Source: Atriophallophorus winterbourni (Eukaryota; Platyhelminthes; Trematoda; Plagiorchiida; Microphallidae). Taken from it: a stretch of DNA of 64,000 nucleotides. Positions 9,683-21,248 of this stretch are shown piece by piece (position 1 is the first letter of the stretch; every line of letters starts with the position of its first letter). The stretch lies in contig JACCGJ010015181.1 of assembly GCA_013407085.1 (NCBI GenBank), positions 82,116 to 146,115 of the forward strand, read 5' to 3'. A model generated the notes under the pieces. It saw only the letters and a program-made list of their open reading frames with translations. It had not been told where the DNA came from and made no database searches. The translations under genes and the position numbers were made by a program.

Positions 9683-9719
9683 TGTAAGGGATGAGGATGC
9701 TAGCACCACAATATATTGG

Positions 9720-10189
9720 CAACACTAACATGTTTCCATGATTGACCATGGGAACATTTATACGAAGTAATTACTAAATAACAATTTCATATATGCATAT
9801 TGAAACACATATGATAAACCGATATACTCTACTCGAAATTCTCGAAGATAGTACCTATTTCGTTTATCTAGCTAGAAATTGTTGAAGAGAAACCGATTTT
9901 TCTTTTTACAACATCGATTGTAAGCAGGTGCTCCCTAAACCAATTACGTCTAATCACCTGGCGTCCCGATAGTCTAACATTTCACATGGACAAATAGAAA
10001 AAGACGTTTCAACGAAGGTGTGAGCCTCTCTCCACCGAAAGAAATTCCGGAAGCTTGATTGACACGTTAGCCACTTACGGTCCTTTCCATACTGAACTCA
10101 ACTGAACACTGGCGTCAATATAAATATTCGACGGATGGTCGCTTCGAAATGGGATCAATTTAAAGAAAATCTTTCGTTACCTAGGTTTG
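9720..10189. other. No gene seen
   Basis: Unique-looking AT-rich sequence between the tandem array and a CR1 scrap. I see no coding signal or repeat. Confidence 0.4.
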
Positions 10190-10663
10190 CAATACTTTAC
10201 AAACTATCATTTTGGATGGTAAATCATACATTGACATGGATATACTTTAAGGAATGAATGATAGACAGGTAACTTGCGAACCATGTTAGCAGATTTCCAG
10301 TGACACCAACATGCTTCAGCTTCTGAAGTAGTAAGGAGTGATAAATACGATATAACTCTTTAGATATATCAAAGTAACATACATATACCGAACTGCCTTC
10401 GTCTAATGCCTGCGTCCAGTTGTTCAAATTCGCGTTCAAGTAAGACAAGCATGAGTATATTTTATAAATCAGTGTTGTGCCCGAGAAATGATTTCATGTC
10501 TCGCAAAGCGCTTGATAAATCCTTTACACACTAACCCTTCCAGTACTTTAGAAACCGTTGAAAGGAACCTTAGGGCGGCAATTGAACAGATCCGAACGAC
10601 TTCCACCTTCAGAGATTTTCAGAATAACTCCTGCTTTCCATACAGCTGGTACGATTCCCATAC
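10190..10663 (-). pseudogene. CR1 RT fragment
   Basis: Minus-strand words LNNWTQALDEG, VCYFDISKELYRI (where FD would be expected, the motif is eroded), HSLLLQKLKHVGVTGNLLTWF and, in another frame, LSTVSKVLEGLV match RT motifs of the CR1 at 30.8 kb. Only about 470 bp survives. It is cut on the left side by unrelated sequence and on the right by the 3' end of another CR1. Confidence 0.65.
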
Positions 10664-11150
10664 TTCAAATTAATTCAAATTAATTCAAAGATTTAATGGT
10701 CCAAAAAGCAAATCGTTTACAGTAAACATAGATTAAAATTATACGGAATGCACAAAAACCACACAAATGGTTTATGAAGATTGAAATTCTGATTCTGTAT
10801 TCAGGTGCGACTTTGGATTTGATTAATATATACTTGTCAAGTTCAGCCTTGAATATGTTCAGGCTTGCTGCACAAATGATATGTGGGGACAGAGTGTGCG
10901 ATAATTAACTGGCAGCCACGAGAAATGCTACCACGTGCTTCCTGCCAATGAAATAGATGTTCAATTGGGTGATCCACTATATGCAGAATGTTGAACAGCA
11001 GAATCAAATCACCCCTTACACGACGCCACGGAAAGTAAAACAGGTTCAAATGGCCTGTTGTTTAGTCCGGTCACCAGTTTTGTAGCGCGGTGTTATACAC
11101 ATTGCACCAAGGTCATGTCCTTTTTTAACCATCTGGACCCTGCTTAAACA
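10664..11150 (-). mobile_element. CR1 3' end with decamer tail
   Basis: Starts with 2-3 copies of a 10-bp unit (TTCAAATTAA, 10,664-10,690) followed by the CR1 3' signature TTTAATGGTCCAAAAAGCAA. The minus-strand frame at 11,049-10,843 (FYFPWRRVRGDLILLFNILH) is the RT C terminus. It is a severely 5'-truncated insertion next to an older RT fragment. Confidence 0.7.
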
Positions 11151-11342
11151 GCGTACTTCATTGTTGGCCTGATGAACCACACAACACTGCTGTGATGACT
11201 TCAAGTTACTGCTAATCGTAGCACAATCGTTGGCGAATAATTATCTGGTAACTTCGAAACCAAATGCGTGGCATCACCGTAAATATTTTAACCATGAAGA
11301 TTCATACAGAAACTCCAGATCTAGGAATCAATATTTTTCAAT

Positions 11343-11663
11343 CTATAACCGATTGCTAACAACTTTCCAGAGGAGTACGCCACACATATTGCTATAGTGC
11401 GTTTCGTAAATTTCGGTATCAAGATCAACCCTAATTATTGCATTTTTGGTACAGTCTCTCTGGATGTTCTCCGTAATCGCCTCACACAAACTGGTATTCC
11501 ACATTTTCCTGAAAAATTCCAGGCGATATCCGACTTTCCTATCCCAACATCGGTATCCTAGTTGCGCCGTTTTATCAGTATGATCAATTTTTACTGCCGT
11601 TTCATCCAAATATCTCGAAATACTATCAAAATTTACATCCCTTTTAGGCATCCGAACAGTCAA
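11343..11663 (-). CDS. Unrecognised 106-codon frame
   Basis: An uninterrupted minus-strand frame with ordinary amino-acid composition, including CWDRKVGYRLEFFRKMW and DLDTEIYETHY. I do not recognise a domain. It abuts the plus-strand Gypsy integrase fragment at about 11,660. It could be a scrap of an ORF1 or a chance frame. No regulatory signal or splice context argues for a gene. Confidence 0.2.
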   Translation of the reverse strand: MTVRMPKRDVNFDSISRYLDETAVKIDHTDKTAQLGYRCWDRKVGYRLEFFRKMWNTSLCEAITENIQRDCTKNAIIRVDLDTEIYETHYSNMCGVLLWKVVSNRL

Positions 11664-12520
11664 GATACTCAGTGCATCTTGACCTCGTCGGGCCTATGCC
11701 ATCATCAAACGGATATTCATTCGTCCTAACGGCGATTAATCGCTTCACTCGTTGGTCGATTTCTGTTCTGATCAAAGACATGTTTGGCGACAGTAGCACG
11801 CGACTTAGTCGAACACTGGATCACCAATTTTGGCACGCAATCTGTCATCAAAACCTACCGTGGTGCTTACTTTCAATCGAAATTGTTCCGAGGTTTGCTT
11901 CGACTCCTTGGCTGTCAGCACCGCCTACCACCACAATGAATTGGCCGAACGCTTCCACGGGCAACACAAAGCCTCCTTAGCTTGTCAGCCCGATCATAAT
12001 AGATGGGCTGAGAATTTACCACTTGTTCTTCTTGGAATTCGCGCTACTATCAATGAGGGCATGCAGTGCATAGCCGCAGAGTTAATTTTCGGAACTAACT
12101 TGTGTCTTCCCGGTGAACTCGTTGCACCTTGACAGTCATTACCTTGTATGTCGGATTACATTATCCGATTGCGACCGTTTATATCCAAATCGGATTTTAC
12201 GCCTCCTGGTCAGCGCAATATCCATCAACAGAAATCACATCATCTCGATACGTATGATTTTGTTTTTGTGCGAAGTGACTGCTCGTAAACCACTTCAACC
12301 ATCCTATCAAGACCAAACAGTGTTATTCAGCCTAAACTCAAGTACTTCGGTTTAGATATGAATGGTCGACGTGACACGGTTTCTATTGATCGTCTTAAAC
12401 CAACTTTCGTTGAGTTTAAGCCGCCAACTCCATCAAGGGTCATTACTCCTCAATCACACCCGCCGCGTAATACTCAAAATCACAAAATCACAATAGGCAC
12501 TTACGATCGAGCTTAATTGA
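11655..12520 (+). pseudogene. Gypsy (CsRn1-like) integrase remnant
   Basis: Plus-strand words in three frames follow integrase order: HLDLVGPMPSSNGYSFVLTA (first catalytic Asp) and NRFTRW at 11,672; AYHHNELAERFHGQHKA (catalytic Glu) and NLPLVLLGIRATI at about 11,930-12,060; GTNLCLPGEL; then a C-terminal DTVSIDRLKPTFVEF block at about 12,370. The central Asp region is blurred. It is homologous to the minus-strand integrase at 60,736-61,950. RT, RNase H and LTRs are absent. Confidence 0.75.
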
Positions 12521-15500
12521 AGCTTCATCGATGGTTCATTCACTGTCTATAACACTCAACTCACGAACTATTTGGTTCTCTTTGATCTCGTCAGGTAGAG
12601 ACAGTACGATCAGGATTCCGGAAACTTGGACCGACCTATACAAACTAACATGAATCGTGAGCCATGCTTTTTATATACTCTACTCGTTATATAACACGAT
12701 TTTCCACATTTTTTGTGAATATTCACGTTTCAATGAATACATGAATCTCTCAACTATTAAATTTATTCTATGAATGCGATGACAAATTAGGTAAGGTATG
12801 TCTGGTTTTGGATTTGTCGATTATTAAAACACTTTTAATTTCGTCGATATAATCACGGATGAACATCACAAGCGCAAGGTGGTTTTATGCTCCATAGCAT
12901 TTTGAAGGAATAAACAGTCCGACTCGCGAGAGAACAATTTCGTTCGCAACGGCCGATAGGGACACGCAGTATACGGACTATCAATCTGAGTTGCACGCTG
13001 ATGGCGTGATTTTTGATCAGTAGCCAAGAGGTTGGTATCTTCAATTCACAATGCAGGAGGACCGAATCGACTATACTTCATTCGCAAGTTTGCTTGCCTA
13101 TAATAACACAACGTATGATTCATCGCAACGGCTTGTGTTGTTACAGACTAGACGTTGCCGCAAACGGTGTGAATCATGAGTTACATCTTAAATATTTCGT
13201 TACGATTTGTTCCAGGAATGAAAATACGATCTCAAATAAACTGATTGGATAACATTGAATGCTTAATGCAAGGTACATTTGAATTTTGTGTACTCACATT
13301 TGAATGAATTAGAATGAATATCAACTGATCACTTTCAGATTCGTTAGTTGTTAAAACTTGTTTTGGGACAGATTGCGTGCTCGTGTTCATGAAAATAAAG
13401 TAGCTGGCTATCGTCTAGAGCGGTACGGAGAATCATCGGTTGGTTTGAATTCGATGTTAAAGTTTTGTGTAAACATTTTTTTTCGAAAATTAATCTTAAC
13501 CATTTATAGATTATTAGTGCATTACTACAATTCCAAACTTTCGGCTTTACTGGCGCGCAGATAGACTGAAGCTATCATTATATTTATGGTTTCTATGAAT
13601 TAATTGCATATGGTTAAATTTCAATGAAAATGATCTTATGATGAACGTGAAAAAAAGGAAAATCTCTCTAAACGTTCTTCTTTGATATCAACAAATTGGA
13701 AATTCTCAATTGATTTTGATCACAATTTGTTGTTTATGTTCCAGAAATCTCATTTTCAACAAAGATTTTATCGTTTGACATTATCATATTCCTTTTAAAC
13801 CCTTTTGCTCATTTAGACTTTAATATTCTGCGCATTAGTAATTTTATTTTGTTTTGACTGGTGTACGGATATTTGTTAGTGATATTTTGCAAAGTGATGA
13901 CTAAATTTAACGTTCACAATACGATGTGTGCGTGCAGATAACTGAAGAATTTTGCCGAAATACAATTTCTGTTATTGTGTGAGGTTTTCAGGTCACATAT
14001 TTCAAGCAAAACAACTGTGGTAATGCATCACATCATATTGATTTTGTGTTTTGCAGCAGTTAATTTCTGGTCAACACATTCCGGTTAAGTGAAATTGTTT
14101 TTCAAGGTTGCACATAGGCAAGAGCTGATCATTGTGATTATTTTTAAAAGCTTTTGAGTATTTTCTGTGAAATTATATAAACAAAATCTTTCAAGATACA
14201 GAGTTCTCGGGAGTTTAATATATCTACTGTGTTGCTTGCATTTCTACCTCCCATTTGGTGTGAAAAACGGTTAAACCTGATTATATGTTTAACAAATATC
14301 CTGTCGATGGTACAAGATGCAACGTCTAATAAACTTTTTGTCACAGCAGATGTGCTACTGCCTGTGTGAGATATGTTATGAAATCTGCTTTCACCATGTT
14401 GTGAGCAATAGGTGTTTTAGTATTTTGAAAACAGGTTAGATTCACTATCGACATGCTAATGTTACGATGTACATCTTTCCTTAAAATCGCGGGTGTCGTA
14501 CTGTAAGAAGTGGTGTAAGCCGAAAGTGTTTACCTCAGGTTATTTCAGGTCTCATTAAAACATTCAGGTCATCGGTCAAAAGATAACTGCGTTACCACCC
14601 CATTGAATATTGAAATCCACATTCATCCCTGAGGTCAACCTTCCCGATGCTAATGTCTTTTGCACACGAAAGTAAGTAGATTCGATAACTCGCTTATTAC
14701 GTACAAGACAAGGAACACAACACACACCCCGATCATATATAGGCGAATCAAGAAACCACAACAATTAATAGAAACATGTCTGTTCGTGTTGTTACTTCGA
14801 TTTGATTTGTCAACTAGCGACGGCTTTGTCTTTTGAGCAACCTGGTATTGGCTCACAGAAAAACGTTCGTATTTCGAGTCTCATCGTTTCTGTAGTGACG
14901 GTGTTGTGCAGTACGATCAAGGTTGAAGAAATAGGAGAAATATGAATAGAGAAAAGAGCACTACTGTTGCTTGCTGCCTGTTGATGTTATTGTCTCCGAT
15001 ATTCTGTTGTTAGTTGCATCGCAGCATTCGATTTTTTTGCAACTGTTAAATGTCACTGGCCGGGCGGCGAACATCGATTAATGTACTCTTGATGCTGATC
15101 GGCTTTTGAATCACATGTTAGCGAAAGATAGAGTGATGTACAAAAATATATATGTGTAGAGAAGCTGATCTGCTACAAGGTAACGTGATTTGCTTATATT
15201 ACATAATTTTGTGATGTGTAGTATTTTTTATGTGTGTAATAGACACGCTTGGCAAATGGACTTCCTCTATTCTAGAGGCATTCTTCGGTAAACGCCGTCA
15301 ACGTTGCAATGATGAACTTCAAGGACGAATCGGAAGAAAATCAAAAAGTGTTTGATAATCGCGGGATTGACGTTCTTAACGTTGGATCGAATGTCCTCGA
15401 AGCTTGTGTAGAAAACGTATTAGACGTTACTACAGTGAATGAGATTTGACCAAAATTGACTCCGATGTGATACTCCCGATTACAATAATTTCTGGAGAGA

Positions 15501-16275
15501 AATCTTCTTTAGAACTTGAAACAAGTGGACAAAATCAGCAGCTATTGAACGATATGCAATGTCGTCAAGGTTGATCAAACAATTTGTCAATAAGAATTTG
15601 GAGTTTCTTTGTCATTTACGTAAGAAATCGCTCTTGCGAATTAGCGTTCCCTGTTTTTTGATTCGTGAGTGAACGTGTTTTATATTGGAAAAGTTTATTT
15701 AATGAATGTACTGCGGCGCATTTGGAAAATTGACAGGATATCCTGAGGTTACGTGAACAACGATGCATCGTGTGCTTCGACGTCTGTGTCAACAAAATAA
15801 TCCTGGGTAGGAGTGAAAGCGCAGCTTTATAGCATCGATTTCCCAATGTAATTATGATCCACACACCACCACAATTGTATTTCGTCTCGTGAATATGTTT
15901 GAGCATTTAGGGCGAAAAGAAGAACTATGGCTGGATTGATATATTTTCCATTATCGAAATCTTGTAAATGAACGCGTTATTTTCGGTGTATAAGGTTGAG
16001 CAAATTTTTGATGTTCCGAAGATTGATTTTTTGGTACAAATGTTACCGTTCGACCAATTCTCTAACCTGCGTTTGGTTTGACTTCATTAAAATGCTCAAA
16101 ATAACTATTATCTCACTAAGCCTGAAACATCACAGAAATATATTCTCCAACTGATTTTATTTGAGTTGTACTTTCACAAAAAATACTGCCACATTGTTAA
16201 CTGAATGGTTTTCTCCAATCAGGAGGTAAAGTATAATCTTGAACAATAATAATCGCTTGTGTATTATTTGGTGGC
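12521..16275. other. Gene-poor AT-rich stretch, unexplained
   Basis: No transposon domain or RNA gene was recognised over 3.7 kb. Short frames exist, for example 13,358-13,564 plus (68 codons) and 15,312-15,449 plus (45 codons, starting MNFKDESEENQKVFD), but none has a recognisable motif. The stretch may hold intronic or intergenic host DNA. Confidence 0.4.
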
Positions 16276-16667
16276 ATGCAGTCAGAGTATATTGCATCGG
16301 AAGCTTGGAATAACATACCAAATTTACAAGTGATTTATCAAAGAACTCTCCGGGCGATATTATTGAATTTTTGGTCTGATTTACCGAACGGCGTGTATGC
16401 AATTGATTTGGGCCATATTAAATCATGTGTTCAGCACCCTCTCCTGTTCGATGCAGCATTTGGTTTTGGCACCCAGTCATGGACCGTTCTTGGGCAAGTT
16501 CATCCCAACTAGTATGGCCAACATCGAGAGCTTTCATATATCTTTGCTTCGCACGAGCAAATTCTTCCAATTATACACCAAAACAGTGCAACAGAATAGC
16601 CGGTGGGTGAGATGTTAGAGTTGATGGCGTCAAATCATTCAATGTCATCAAAAATTAAGCCTTGCTC
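16276..16667 (+). pseudogene. Decayed reading frame of unknown origin
   Basis: One frame runs from 16,276 for about 130 codons with only two stops, both TAG (about 16,510 and 16,604). It reads like a protein throughout, for example SEAWNNIPNLQVIYQRTL, HIKSCVQHPLLFDAAFGFG and HRELSYIFASHEQILPIIH. I do not recognise the family. It ends where a CR1 RT begins. It may be a broken host exon, a processed pseudogene or an unfamiliar transposon protein. Confidence 0.3.
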
Positions 16668-17905
16668 TTGCTCACCTTAAACGACTGGACTGAAGGTGTG
16701 GACAATGGTTACTTCATCCAGGCATGCTTATTAGACATGCCAAAGGCTTTTGTCCGCGTCAATCATAGTATTTTATTCCAGAATCTTGAATTGCACGCGA
16801 TAACAGGAAACCTTCTTGCTTGGCTAGAAAACTATTTACGCCACAGGAGTAACCAAGTCAGAGTTGACGTCGGCTTTTGGGAACTATTTAAAATTACCAG
16901 CGAAGTGCCCCAGAGTACGGTCCACGGACCGATTTTGTTTTTGATCTACGCAAACGACATTACCGAGCGTGTTAAATGTATGGTTATGCTATTTACATAC
17001 GAAATCATGCTTTGGAGAAGCATACGTACAAATGATGAATGTGAAATTTTGCAGAAGGATCTAAACACATTACACGCTTGGTCTCTGAGGAACAATCTAC
17101 CCTTAAACTCCTAAACGTGCGAGGTGTTAAACATTAGGAAAACCGTGAATTACAACTACACACTTTGCTCCCACCAACTCGTCTGGACAACATAAGAGAA
17201 GGATTTGGGTGTCTGGACCAGTTCAAGTTTGAAGACCTCACTGCAGTGCAAAGTGGTATTCAAAAAGACGTCACAAGTCTTGGCGTTATTAAAACGAATT
17301 TTCGGCAGATTCAAGAATCAGTCGGTGCTTCGTATCATGAACACCTATCTGAGACCAGCGATGTAGTACGCTGTTCAGGCTTTGTCACCCTTAATTCAGA
17401 AAGACATCAACCACCGAACCAAAAATCTTGTATCCGGACTAACTGCTAAACCATAGGAAGAGTGTCTGAGGAGTCTCAATCTTTTCGAATTTTGCTGTGG
17501 TCGACCAAGATGTGCCGCTTATACTGATGTAAACATTATGCACGTCCCTAACCATCCCTTGCCCAAACCTCTCACACGCTCACCATCCCGGGCCAGTCGA
17601 AAACATGAACAAACATTGCTTATTCCTATTTGAAGACTGAACTGTCGAAGATATACTTATGCTGTACGTGTAAGTTTCACATTGAGCACCCTCCCCTCCA
17701 CTGTTACACACTCTGCTAGCCAGGATACTTTTAAAGCTAATTTGGACACATGCTTGAGAGAAAACCAAAATTTTGATATGATTTACAGACATGAGTTTCC
17801 ATGTTCTTCTGTTATATTTTATATACCCCATAACTCCATTCTATGTTTATTGTTAAGCTAAATGCTATTTAGACCTTTACAACTTTGAATCAGTTTGATT
17901 CACAT
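16650..17905 (+). mobile_element. CR1 LINE, 5' truncated, with 3' end
   Basis: Plus-strand copy closely related to the minus-strand CR1 at 30.66-32.3 kb. It starts within RT (LLLTLNDWTEGVDNGY), carries the RT C-terminal part in shifted frames (17,165-17,580) and ends at 17,845-17,905 with the complement of the 3' signature (AAGCTAAATGCTATTTAGAC) followed by TTTGAATCAGTTTGATTCAC. Confidence 0.8.
16662..17114 (+). pseudogene. CR1 reverse transcriptase, partial
   Basis: The 150-codon frame carries CLLDMPKAFVRVNHSIL, LENYLRHRSNQVRVD, VPQSTVHGPILFLIYANDI and MLFTYEIMLWRSI. The catalytic FADD box is replaced by FTYE, so the enzyme is dead. It ends in a stop shortly before the C-terminal part. Confidence 0.8.
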
Positions 17906-18231
17906 TGAAAGATTCATCATTGGCAGGGCTTTCCTAGTATAGTAAACTTGACCTGTATATTTTGTAGGCATTGCAGTATATTTTTGGGTGAATGTCTTGC
18001 TAGCGATTAGTGAGATTTATTCAACACAGAAGCTGTATCAGATTGAGAACTTCTTTGTTAAAAATGTAACAGAGATTAAAATTTCTTGCCGTGCCGATTA
18101 GCAAAATGTAATTTTCAATGAGAAGGGAATAACTGAATTGGTTAACATAAAAGCTCATTTGTGCGCACACAAGCGCAACTTGTTTACCATTATTCTACTG
18201 TTTTAAGCGCATGCGGGTCATGATCCTAATG

Positions 18232-18274
18232 CCCCTACCTGACGAGATCAAACAGCACGAAACCGGTCGTGGGG
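18232..18274 (+). ncRNA. Hammerhead ribozyme motif (CCGGTC type)
   Basis: Stem I CCCTAC/GTGGGG (one wobble), core CTGACGA (18,239-18,245, canonical because position 7 is free), GAAA at 18,259-18,262, then CCGGTC with the cleavage site after the C at 18,268. Stem II has decayed to two good pairs. ACCGGT is self-complementary, so stem III could form between two molecules, as in other short-stem-III hammerheads. Confidence 0.6.
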
Positions 18275-18652
18275 TGTGTTACGGAAATGTATGCAAATGA
18301 GCTTTTTTGTTCATGGTTATAGGTTAAAATGAGTTTGGGCTCATGTGGTTGAACGGGTTGCTCGTATCAAACTTTCCCAACAATGGCACACAAGGGCAAC
18401 TTGAAAGGGTTAACCTTTTCATACACTAATGTTTGTCTACGCTCAAAAATGAGCGATTTTAGTGGATTAAGGGGATGATGATATGATCATCGAAATATAA
18501 TTGTCGTTTGTAAATGCCGTGAGTGATTCACATGGAATCACTTTGTGATTTTGTATTCAAACATTGTAGTTCGTTTTAAGAAAACTGTTTAACAGCGGCG
18601 TACAAGTATACTTATTGGATACCGCTATAACACTGTTTTAAAGATCATTTAA

Positions 18653-18667
18653 CCCTTTAGCGACCAA
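18653..18667 (+). repeat. piggyBac left terminal inverted repeat
   Basis: CCCTTTAGCGACCAA directly follows TTAA. The right end (21,177-21,191) is its exact reverse complement. Confidence 0.9.
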
Positions 18668-18786
18668 CTTTTTTGCTGATTAAGAAAAAATATTTTTGTA
18701 AATTTTTTACACTGAAATTATAACTATAGGGCATAATTATACATATGAACACTTAAAAGTTTAATTCCGAAGGAAAATTTATAAGA

Positions 18787-18844
18787 GGACCGTACGGTCC
18801 ACTTGGACCTGAGACAGCTTAAACAAAAGAAGACCATACGGTCC
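18787..18844. repeat. Left subterminal palindromes of piggyBac
   Basis: GGACCGTACGGTCC (18,787-18,800) is a perfect 14-bp palindrome; AGACCATACGGTCC follows at 18,831-18,844. Related boxes on the right are at 20,769-20,782, 20,814-20,827 and 21,161-21,174. Their placement near both ends suggests transposase-binding sites; that role is inferred. Confidence 0.65.
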
Positions 18845-19016
18845 TATTGGACTTGAGGGAAAATTTCATGCAAATTAGTGATAAATATTTCCTTTCTTTG
18901 TGTATTATTTTTTTAAAATAAAACATGATTGTACAATATAAAAATCAAATTTACAACTAGAACCAAATTTACAACTACACAGTCCTTTAACAGGTCAGTT
19001 ACAGTTTCAAAACAGT

Positions 19017-20295
19017 TTAGTTTTGATGAAAAGCTTCAAAGCAGTTCCTGTTTCGCTCACAACACAGATGTACAACGCATTTCTTGCAAAACATGTGTAT
19101 TTTGCCTTTGCAACCTGGGTTTTTACACATTCCTCTGTTCTCATGAAAAGTTGGTAAGTGATTTACACCATCATTCCTGATACTTTCATCTGGAATTGGT
19201 ACTGTTGCTTTTCCTGTTTTCCTTTTCTTTGAATACTTTTGCTGCACACTCTCATCTGATTGTCTCCCTCTCCTCTTAAGAGTGTGCTTTCCACTTTTGA
19301 TCAAGGAATTTGCCAGCTGCAGTTTGAAGTCACATAAGGATGTCTTATTATAGTATGCAACTCCCTTAGATTTTTCAGCTCTTCGCAATAGTAAGTAGCT
19401 GTTCACCACTGCCATGTCAAACAAGTGAAATATTAGTCTGAAATAATATTTCTTAGTGCGGAAATTCATGCGGTAGTATGCCATGTACTGGTCATGCAGA
19501 TCAGTACCCCCCATATTATTGTTGTAGCATGACACAATATTAGGAACTACTACCTGTATCCTCTCCTTTGCTTTGCGGTCAAATTTCTCTCGCTGATGTA
19601 ATGGAGCAGACATCAGGAAACTAGAAGCAAGGCAAACAGACCTGTTATCATGCCATTTCACAGCAGTGATTGAAACGCCATCAATTTCAGTCATATGTTC
19701 ATCAAATGAACCTCTGCCCCGCTCACGTAACTGTTTATCAGACTTAAATTTCAGCCCTCAAAGTCTTCTTTCTTGGACGGTTCCACATGCCCATATTTGC
19801 CTTGATGCCAAATGAGAAATTATTTTCAGAGATGTGAACCAGTTATCAAAATAGATCTTGTGGTTTTTACCATCTGGAATGGTTTCGGCCAAGTTCAGAA
19901 CAGCATTGGAGCTTGGACCCAGATCAGGGACACCCGCCCTTGTCACGGGCATAATTTTTCCTGAGTATGGCAAGAAGTCGTAAACGATGCAAGTACTATC
20001 TGCAAGAACAAATATTTTATATCCACATTTATTTGGCTTCTTGGGGATATATTGCTTGAGTGATGACTTGCCCTTGAAGGGAACTATTTGCTCGTCAACT
20101 GTGTCAAGCAGTGTCAACACAACGTCGTTCAGTAAGTATGTTCTCTTAATCCTTCACATTGTGTTCATCTTCACTTAAATTTTGCATGAGGGCTTCAAAC
20201 TCAGGATATAGAACATCATCATCAGAAAAATCTGACTCTACATCACTTGTACAATCTAGTATGGCTACTTTACTGGCGATGCTGCTGGGCTTCAT
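19017..20295 (-). pseudogene. piggyBac transposase, broken and shortened
   Basis: Minus-strand order: an acidic N terminus starting with ATG at 20,295 (MKPSSIASKV..., with a SDVESDFSDDD run), stop at 20,146; then a frame with VDEQIVPFKGKSSLKQYIP, KKPNKCGYKIFVLAD and YFDNWFTSLKI; then NNMGGTDLHDQYMAYYR and a Cys-rich C-terminal finger (CKNPGCKGKIH, C..C). These correspond to the three catalytic-Asp regions and the cysteine-rich domain of piggyBac transposases. A single TGA at 19,758-19,760 splits the main frame. The dimerisation/DNA-binding region expected between the acidic N terminus and the first Asp motif seems missing. Probably non-autonomous now. Confidence 0.85.
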
Positions 20296-20768
20296 CCTCG
20301 TACCTAAAAACAAGAAATTTTTAGGTATATATTTTGCTTAATTCAAAAATCACTTGTTACGTCACATCGCCTTACTACAGCACAATTATAAAAGAATAAA
20401 TTGCTGATAATAATTGACAAATGATTATGAACAAAAGATGGAATACATTTGGGAAATATTTAAATCCCAAATATGTCGTGTATTCTGTGACAAAATATAT
20501 ATCAAGATTATAAATTAAACTATAACATTCGAATAATATCTTTTGTAGCTATATGATCTTTATTTATTTGAGGTTTTATATTCAAATGATCATGTCATAC
20601 TACTTGGCTATGCAACAATCAAAGACTCTAAATAATGTGTTTGAAATACAAATAATTCCATTGTTATGTTGTTTTGAAATAATGAATATCTGCCTAAATA
20701 TCTGGTTAGACAGTTAATTTGGTGATAATAAATAGTAATATTTGGAAAACGCATCATCAAGACCAACT
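20296..20768. other. Non-coding interior of piggyBac
   Basis: AT-rich sequence between the transposase start and the right subterminal repeats. No further domain was recognised; it may hold the element promoter. Confidence 0.4.
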
Positions 20769-21176
20769 AGACCATACAGTCCTCTTTTACTTGTGCCTTT
20801 CCCAAGACCAAGAGGACCGTATGGTCCTCTTTACAAAATATAATGTAAATATCTTGATGAAAACAAAAACGTCATTCTAAGGACTTTAAGTTTCAACTCA
20901 AATACTCATCTTTCACCAATGAATTATTTAGAGTCAAATCTCACCTGGTGTATGTGCCATTTTAGTTACAAAAATGAACTTTTGAGGAGAACAGAACAGT
21001 ACGTCTATAGCTCGCAAAGACCTTCTGCATACTGATGGAATGACGCACACTGAGAGCCAGACAGTCTAAGAACGACGCTTCGACATGTCTGGACTCGTTC
21101 AACCCTCGAAGCAACCGAATATTGTTCACTGTTTAATTATTAGAACATTTATCTAAAAGAGGACCGTATGGTCCTT

Positions 21177-21191
21177 TTGGTCGCTAAAGGG
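21177..21191 (-). repeat. piggyBac right terminal inverted repeat
   Basis: TTGGTCGCTAAAGGG precedes TTAA and is the reverse complement of the left end. A palindromic GGACCGTATGGTCC lies just inside at 21,161-21,174. Confidence 0.9.
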
Positions 21192-21210
21192 TTAACCTGA
21201 TCTTAATGAC

Positions 21211-21248
21211 GCCACCTGATGACGGCATACAGCTAGAAACCGGAAGTG
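21211..21248 (+). ncRNA. Degenerate hammerhead-like motif
   Basis: CTGATGA (21,216-21,222), CGGC-ATACA-GCTA stem-loop, GAAA (21,236-21,239), then CCGGAAG. Both boxes are canonical, but the cleavage-site T is lost (GGA instead of GGT), so cleavage is unlikely. Confidence 0.45.

Larger units (their letters stand above)
8688..9719 (+). repeat. Tandem array, about 4.3 copies of a 240-bp monomer
   Basis: The word GATGGCAAACAG recurs at 8690, 8930, 9171, 9411 and 9652, giving spacings of 240, 241, 240 and 241. Each unit has a hammerhead-like motif, a TATATAA-like box (for example 9080-9086 and 9560-9566) and a conserved AGCACCACAATATATTGG. The first unit starts inside the motif and the fifth stops after about 70 bp. 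Related single monomers lie at about 3150-3440, in the 18.0-21.7 kb repeat, and at 36,838-36,935 (minus). This is a satellite-like, ribozyme-bearing repeat comparable in layout to retrozymes and to the schistosome Sm-alpha and newt Sat2 families. Confidence 0.85.
18653..21191 (-). mobile_element. piggyBac-type DNA transposon
   Basis: Both sides have TTAA (18,649-18,652 and 21,192-21,195), the diagnostic piggyBac target duplication. The terminal inverted repeats are CCCTTTAGCGACCAA at each end. The 2,539-bp element encodes a minus-strand transposase and carries five near-palindromic GGACCGTA(C/T)GGTCC-type boxes near its ends. The target was the hammerhead repeat, shown by the uninterrupted paralogue at 2717-3832. 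Confidence 0.95.

Noticed and set aside
12853..15906. Several 60-100-codon frames as host exons
   Set aside because: No domains, no consistent splice signals and no frame continuity; expected by chance in 3 kb of AT-rich DNA.
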